64,000 nt of DNA. Source: Solen grandis (Eukaryota; Mollusca; Bivalvia; Adapedonta; Solenidae). Below, piece after piece: positions 59,786 through 64,000 of the stretch. The notes below the pieces were generated by a model. It saw nothing but the letters and a program-made list of their open reading frames with translations. It was not told where the DNA came from and searched no databases. The stretch lies in assembly GCA_021229015.1 (NCBI GenBank), contig CM037781.1, positions 33,707,525 to 33,771,524 on the forward strand, given 5' to 3'. The position numbers and the translations under genes are program-made. The first letter of the stretch is position 1; the number at the start of each line of letters is the position of its first letter.

Positions 59786-61030
59786 ACCAGTGGCTTAGTG
59801 GTTAGAGCATTGCCTTGGGATCAGAAGACTGTTGGTTCATTTCTCAGCTGGGACACACCAAAGTTGTAAAAGATAGTACTGTTGTAGCTCTAGAGGTGTA
59901 ATGATACACTCATTATTGAATATTGCTGGTATTTGAATATGAATAATTATTTGTTATATTCGTGAGGCAAATAACTGAATATTTAAAAGCTAATTAACAA
60001 TGCTAGCTGAGCAACAGATAAACTGATGGTATAGATAGAAACCTAGTAATTAGTGTACAACAAATCCAATGCTGGACTACAGCTAGTTTCTTTTCCTGAT
60101 ACAAGCCAAGCCTGGTGTCTTAAGCATCAGTACACTTTTGCATATACTGCATACAGTACAGTGCTGTCTCAGCTCAGCTTTTGATTCTTTCAAAGGGTAC
60201 CTTTGGGTATTTTTGTAGAGCTTGTTAGTTACCAGAAATCCATCAATAGAAAGTAATGCATGTTGGAACTATTGACATAGTGTAATAGATTACCCATTTT
60301 ACAAGAAAGTTGTGAGATAACTGATTTAGATCTTAAAGGGATTCAAAATAAGGATGTTAATTTTTGTTATCTGCTTTGGGGGAAAAAATTATTAATCTGC
60401 AGAAACCAGTTAGAAAAAGAAAATATAGATCTGAATTGAAATTACAATAGTCTAATAATGAGTTTACTGTTATTAAGATTGATTTGTCTGTTTGAATTCT
60501 ACCACAGTTTACATTTCCTGCATGTTCCTGTTTATCAAAATAAATATTAAATATAAAGCATGGAATACAATAAACAAACACAAAATGATAAATACAAACA
60601 ATGAAATTAAATTTTAATCTATAACAATAAAATTTTTTTTATATTCTTAGCATTATTTTTTTTTGTCATATATTCCTTAAACAAATTGTTAAAATAATTA
60701 TATTCTTTCATTGGTTAATCATTCGGAATCCAGTTATGATTGGCAAGATTGCAGTTTCTGAATCAATTCATTAATGATTTCATGTACATGAATAAATATT
60801 CATATTTGTGACCCTGTATTGTGATGTGTATTCGTATTCGCTACCTTGTGTTTTCATTACAGCTCTATATAGGCTAATAGCTCCTTTGCTGGGCTTTCAG
60901 CAAATAAGGGTTGTTCCATTGGCCCAAGTGTCAGAATAATGTGATTGGGTGTTTAATTTCTACAGTGTGGTACAGCAGTGTGGCAGCTGTCTCAAGTAGA
61001 CATAGTCTTCAAAAGACTGAAATACTTAAA
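59786..61030 (+). mobile_element. tRNA-SINE split by a later insertion
   Basis: 5' half 59786-59890: a degenerate tRNA head (TGGCTTAGTGGTTAGAGC, TTGGTTCATTTCTC) followed by ACACACCAAAGTTGTAAAAG and TACTGTTGTAGCTC. 3' half from about 60876: TAGCTCCTTTGCTGGGCTTT, AAGGGTTGTTCCATTGGCCC, TCAGAATAATGTGATTGGGT, CAGTGTGGCAGCTGTCTCAA and AAAGACTGAAATACT. Together they restore the order of the family-2 SINE, so the ~985 bp between is an insertion. Confidence 0.8.
59891..60867. mobile_element. hAT-like non-autonomous element inside a SINE
   Basis: The left end TAGAGGTGTAATGATACAC and the complement of the right end, TAGAGCTGTAATGAAAACAC, agree at most positions and resemble hAT termini (YAGAGGTGTAA). 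Candidate 8-bp duplications are TGTAGCTC (59883-59890) and AATAGCTC (60876-60883), 6 of 8 matching, with 8 extra bases after the right terminus. No transposase frame is present in ~980 bp. Confidence 0.6.
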
Positions 61031-61449
61031 TAGTCTTTAAATGAGGTTAGATATGTGTGTTTTTTTTACTTTTACTTTAAACTGACAACATTCCTAAATT
61101 GAGGGAAGCTTATTGCTTCAAAATTGGACTACAAATAAAAAGTTTATTTTTATAAATCCTCAAGTTCTTGTGTCAAAAGTGGTTAACATAATACTGTACA
61201 AAGAAAATGCATTCACGGTTCACACATTATCAAAAGATTATCTACTTACCAAATTAATGCATAGCTGATGTTATGCTATTTTAATAATGAAATTGTTAAA
61301 AAAAGTACATATCATGATATGATCGAATGGCCTTTTTTTAAAAATAAAAAATAATGTTACTTTTCGTGGTTGCGGCGAAAGCAAACAAGATTTCCTTCAT
61401 GTTTATGTAAGAAGTGCATCCCTTGGTTTAAAGGTCTTTGTTGTGAGGG

Positions 61450-63734
61450 ATGTCTGACCAAGGACTTCCAGATCAGGATGGGACTGACCCAGAGGTATTG
61501 GAGAAGGATGGGGTGTCATTTGCTACGCAGGCAGTACAACATGACCAGGCAGGGCAATCACAGATGGCTGTCTTCTATTACACAGTAAGTACAACATGAC
61601 CAGGCAGGGCAATCACAGATGACTGTCTTCTATTACACAGTAAGTACAACATGACCAGGCAGGGCAATCACAGATGACTGTCTTCTATTACACAGTAAGT
61701 ACAACATAACCAGGCAGGGCAATTACAGATGACTGTCTTCTATTACACAGTAAGTACAACATGACCAGGCAGGGCAATCACAGATGACTGTCTTCTATTA
61801 CACTGTAAGTACAACATGACCAAGCAGGGCAATCACAGATGGCTGTCTTCTATTACACAGTAAGTACAACATGACCAGGCAGGGCAATCACAGATGGCTG
61901 TCTTCTATTACACTGTAAGTACAACATGACAGGCAGGGCAATCACAGATGGCTGTCTTCTATTACACAGTAAGTACAACATGACCAGGCAGGGCAATCAC
62001 AGATGGCTGTCTTCTATTACACTGTAAGTACAACATGACCAGGCAGGGCAGTCACAGATGGCTGTCTGCTTTTACACAGTAAGTACAACATGACCAGGCA
62101 GGGCAGTCACAGATGGCTGTCTTCTATTACACAGTAAGTACAACATGACCAAGCAAAGCAGTCACAGATGGCTGTCTTCTATTACACAGTAAGTACAACA
62201 TGCCAGGCAGGGCAGTCACAGATGGCTGTCTTCTTACATGATGAGGTCCAGTAGTAGTATTGGAGAAGGATGGGGTAGTAGGGCCAAGTGCCTCAGCTGC
62301 CAGTTTGGTGACTTTTTCATCCAGGATATTGGAATATGGGATTAATTTCTGATTTAAAGTAACTAGGTTTGTTTTGATACATTAAATATTGTAGTATTTT
62401 ACTTACATATTCTGAAACTGTCTATAAAAAGTGGTCAAGATGAGATTTCTGTTTTAATGATAAAACGTTATTTTTACTTAAAACAGGCCAATTTAAAAAA
62501 ATTTTTAAATTAAAAGGTTAAAAAAAAAAAAATTTCCCAATTTTGACCGGAATAGTTATCTATGAAATAAGATAATTATGACATTTTATAACTTTTTATT
62601 TCCTCAGATTTGATAAAATAGTCATGCTTTCTCATTGGGAAGAGACCCTTAACAAATCTTAAAGACGCAAATTATGAATGAAAAAATTGCTGAATATAGA
62701 AGAAACTTCAGTTTAAAAATTTAGCATATATTGAAGATGTTTTTGTTTGGAAGTATCCTATATATCCATTCTATTCCAGGAGGCAGCCCAGGCCTTGCTC
62801 AATGCAGCTTTAGGTGGGTCAAAGATGCCAGGGATAATGGATATGGCAAACAAATACATTCACCGGGCTGAGGAACTGAAGAAACAAGGTCAGTTTAAAG
62901 TTTTAAAAACTTGGTAGCAATAAGTAATAACACTTGCTATAGGAATCCAAGTGCATCATTCCTGTTTTTAGCAATGAAGTTGAAATCTCGCTGTTTCCAT
63001 TCATGACCAGGACATCTGCTCACAAACAGTATCACAAACAAAACTGCAAACAAAATCAATGTAAGTGTAATGAGTGTACTTTCTGTGTAATTCAGGACAA
63101 ACATTTACTACCTGTTATTCCATTATAGCTATAGGTCAAACTGTAAATCAAATTGAATAAATCTGAAAACACTTGAATAGTCCTTTTGTTTAAAATACCA
63201 TGTCTATTTTTGTAATTTTGTTGGAATTTTTAGATAGTTTTGGTTCATATTCAAATGCCAAACCATAATGTTTTTCAGGAAGTATCTTTATACTGAAGTC
63301 CTTTCAGTTAACAGAGAGTGAGCTTAGTAAGGAGTATCAATGGTTCAACATACCAGAGTCATTAGCATGTTCTTGTCATCCTTATTAGACACTCAACATA
63401 TTTGGGTAGTTGCAGAACTAGTTAGGCAAAAAAAAAAAGTTCCGTTTCTGGTTTCCAGCAAATAAAAAAGAGGGTCGGTAGGTCGGGATTTTTTAAACTT
63501 TTTTCATGAATCAAAAGGTAAAAAAGGGGAAATAATTTTTTAAAGGCAAAAAGGTAAAAAAAAAATTAGGGTTTGTTGTTAAAAATGAGAGTCGGTCTGG
63601 GGACCAGAAACAGAACTTTTTTTTCTTTGGCTTGAGGATCTAGTTACTTGTGTTTGATATTGCTTTTCTTCTCAATATTTGCAGCTTCCAGTAATGGACC
63701 CAAGACCAAACAACCTGATAAATCAGAACAGCAG
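61450..63734 (+). CDS. CAPN7: Calpain-7 (PalBH-type calpain), 5' part, 3 exons
   Basis: ATG at 61450 follows an in-frame TGA at 61444-61446. Exons are 61450-61584 (45 codons, donor GTAAGT), 62780-62888 (donor GTCAGT, phase 1) and 63685-63734 (donor GTTTGT, phase 0); phases fit. The product starts MSDQGLPDQDGTDPEVLEKD, then FATQAVQHDQAGQSQMAVFY and YTEAAQALLNAALGGSK, then MANKYIHRAEELKKQ and a Ser/Lys/Gln-rich linker. This matches the first MIT-like helical domain of calpain-7 (FARLAVQ...AVFYYKEAAQAL in human, from memory). Calpain-7 is a cytosolic and endosomal cysteine protease whose tandem MIT domains bind ESCRT-III proteins such as CHMP1/IST1. The protease core and C2-like domains lie beyond the window. 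Intron 1 begins with a minisatellite copied from the exon 1 end. Confidence 0.9.
61533..62238 (+). repeat. 55-bp minisatellite derived from CAPN7 exon 1 end and splice donor
   Basis: Unit 1 is the last ~52 nt of CAPN7 exon 1 plus the start of its donor. About 12 further units follow in the intron. Each contains GTACAACATGACCAGGCAGG, GCAATCACAGATGGCTGTC and TTCTATTACACAGTAAGT. Variants include GATGACTGTC in units 2-6, CACTGTAAGT in some later units and GCAGTCACAG toward the end. 55 is not a multiple of 3, and read-through from exon 1 meets TGA (TAA in one unit) within six codons. Confidence 0.97.
63430..63640. mobile_element. Small MITE: AAAGTTCCGTTTCTGG ... CCAGAAACAGAACTTT
   Basis: The terminal inverted repeats are ~18 bp. 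The interior has GAGGGTCGGTAGGTCGGGA and A-rich runs. It lies in CAPN7 intron 2. Same family as 54630-54825. Confidence 0.75.
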
Positions 63735-63789
63735 GTTTGTATTCTTCATGACTGTCCAGTAAAACCTGTAATGATTTACATGTATCACA

Positions 63790-64000
63790 TTTTTAACCCT
63801 TTACTTCATATAGATTCATTCTGATGCATTGGCAAACAGAGTAGACCCAGATCAGACAGCTCCTACAGGACGTATCTGAACTGAGTCTGCTCTGTTTGCT
63901 CATACAATGTTGTAGCTCAGATTCTTCATTGTCTACGTGGCAAAGAAGAAAAATCCATTATTTTATAAACCATTTAAAGTTAAGCCAATTAATATTCATC
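63790..64000. repeat. Dispersed palindromic repeat in CAPN7 intron 3
   Basis: It starts TTTTTAACCCTTTACTTCAT and reaches the window edge at TTAATATTCATC. The core contains CAAACAGAGTAGACCCAGAT and, in inverted form, CTGAGTCTGCTCTGTTTG. This core resembles a hairpin repeat (CAGACCAGATCAGAC type) that I recall from clam genomes. A relative is at 45340-45540. Confidence 0.65.

Noticed and set aside
61370..61588. 72-codon ORF overlapping CAPN7 exon 1
   Set aside because: It is an alternative frame over the CAPN7 start. The calpain-7 frame has the family match, an in-frame upstream stop and phase-consistent downstream exons.

Overview
The window is AT-rich, intron-containing eukaryotic DNA. It is most likely from a bivalve mollusc, perhaps a heterodont clam. 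Three things support this: the N-terminal exons of a metazoan calpain-7 gene, a GT92 (DUF23) glycosyltransferase gene of the kind expanded in molluscs, and tRNA-derived SINEs, palindromic MITEs and satellites that I recall as common in bivalve genomes. The species is inference; nothing here is bacterial or viral. Two runs of exactly 100 N (25283-25382 and 54381-54480) are scaffold gaps.

Layout. 1-12850 carries a six-exon GT92 gene (2622-10810), with phase-consistent splice sites and an open frame to a stop. 12850-25282 is gene-poor and holds three tRNA-SINEs, MITE-like repeats and degenerate tandem repeats. After the first gap, 25932-32425 is a foldback-like element: two inverted arms of about 2.4-2.5 kb, each ending in a short TAGCTGGTTAC-type minisatellite and filled with a ~177-bp tandem repeat, around a ~1.5-kb spacer. 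32034-44955 is a second, nearly identical copy of 1-12850. Its GT92 gene is broken by a 1-nt insertion in exon 2 and a 67-bp deletion that removes the last splice acceptor. The two copies lie on opposite sides of a scaffold gap, so either a real segmental duplication or an uncollapsed haplotype could explain them.

44956-48000 is mostly unrecognised sequence with one possible short first exon and a tRNA-like relic. 48000-52270 is a ~40-copy satellite with a ~107-bp monomer. 52300-61400 is a mosaic of dispersed repeats. It includes a long-TIR MITE with a near-perfect 9-bp target-site duplication (57295-58131), a 1.3-kb element with internal ~170-bp repeats, and a SINE split by an hAT-like insertion. 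At 61450 the calpain-7 gene starts on the + strand; its first three coding exons, covering the first MIT-like domain, fall in the window. Its exon-1/intron-1 junction has been amplified into a 55-bp minisatellite in which every unit carries a copy of the exon end plus a GTAAGT splice donor.

The two recognisable genes are unrelated in function: a secretory-pathway glycosyltransferase and an ESCRT-linked protease. Most of the remaining sequence is repeats. The most unusual structures are the foldback-like element next to the duplicated gene block and the exon-derived splice-donor minisatellite in calpain-7.
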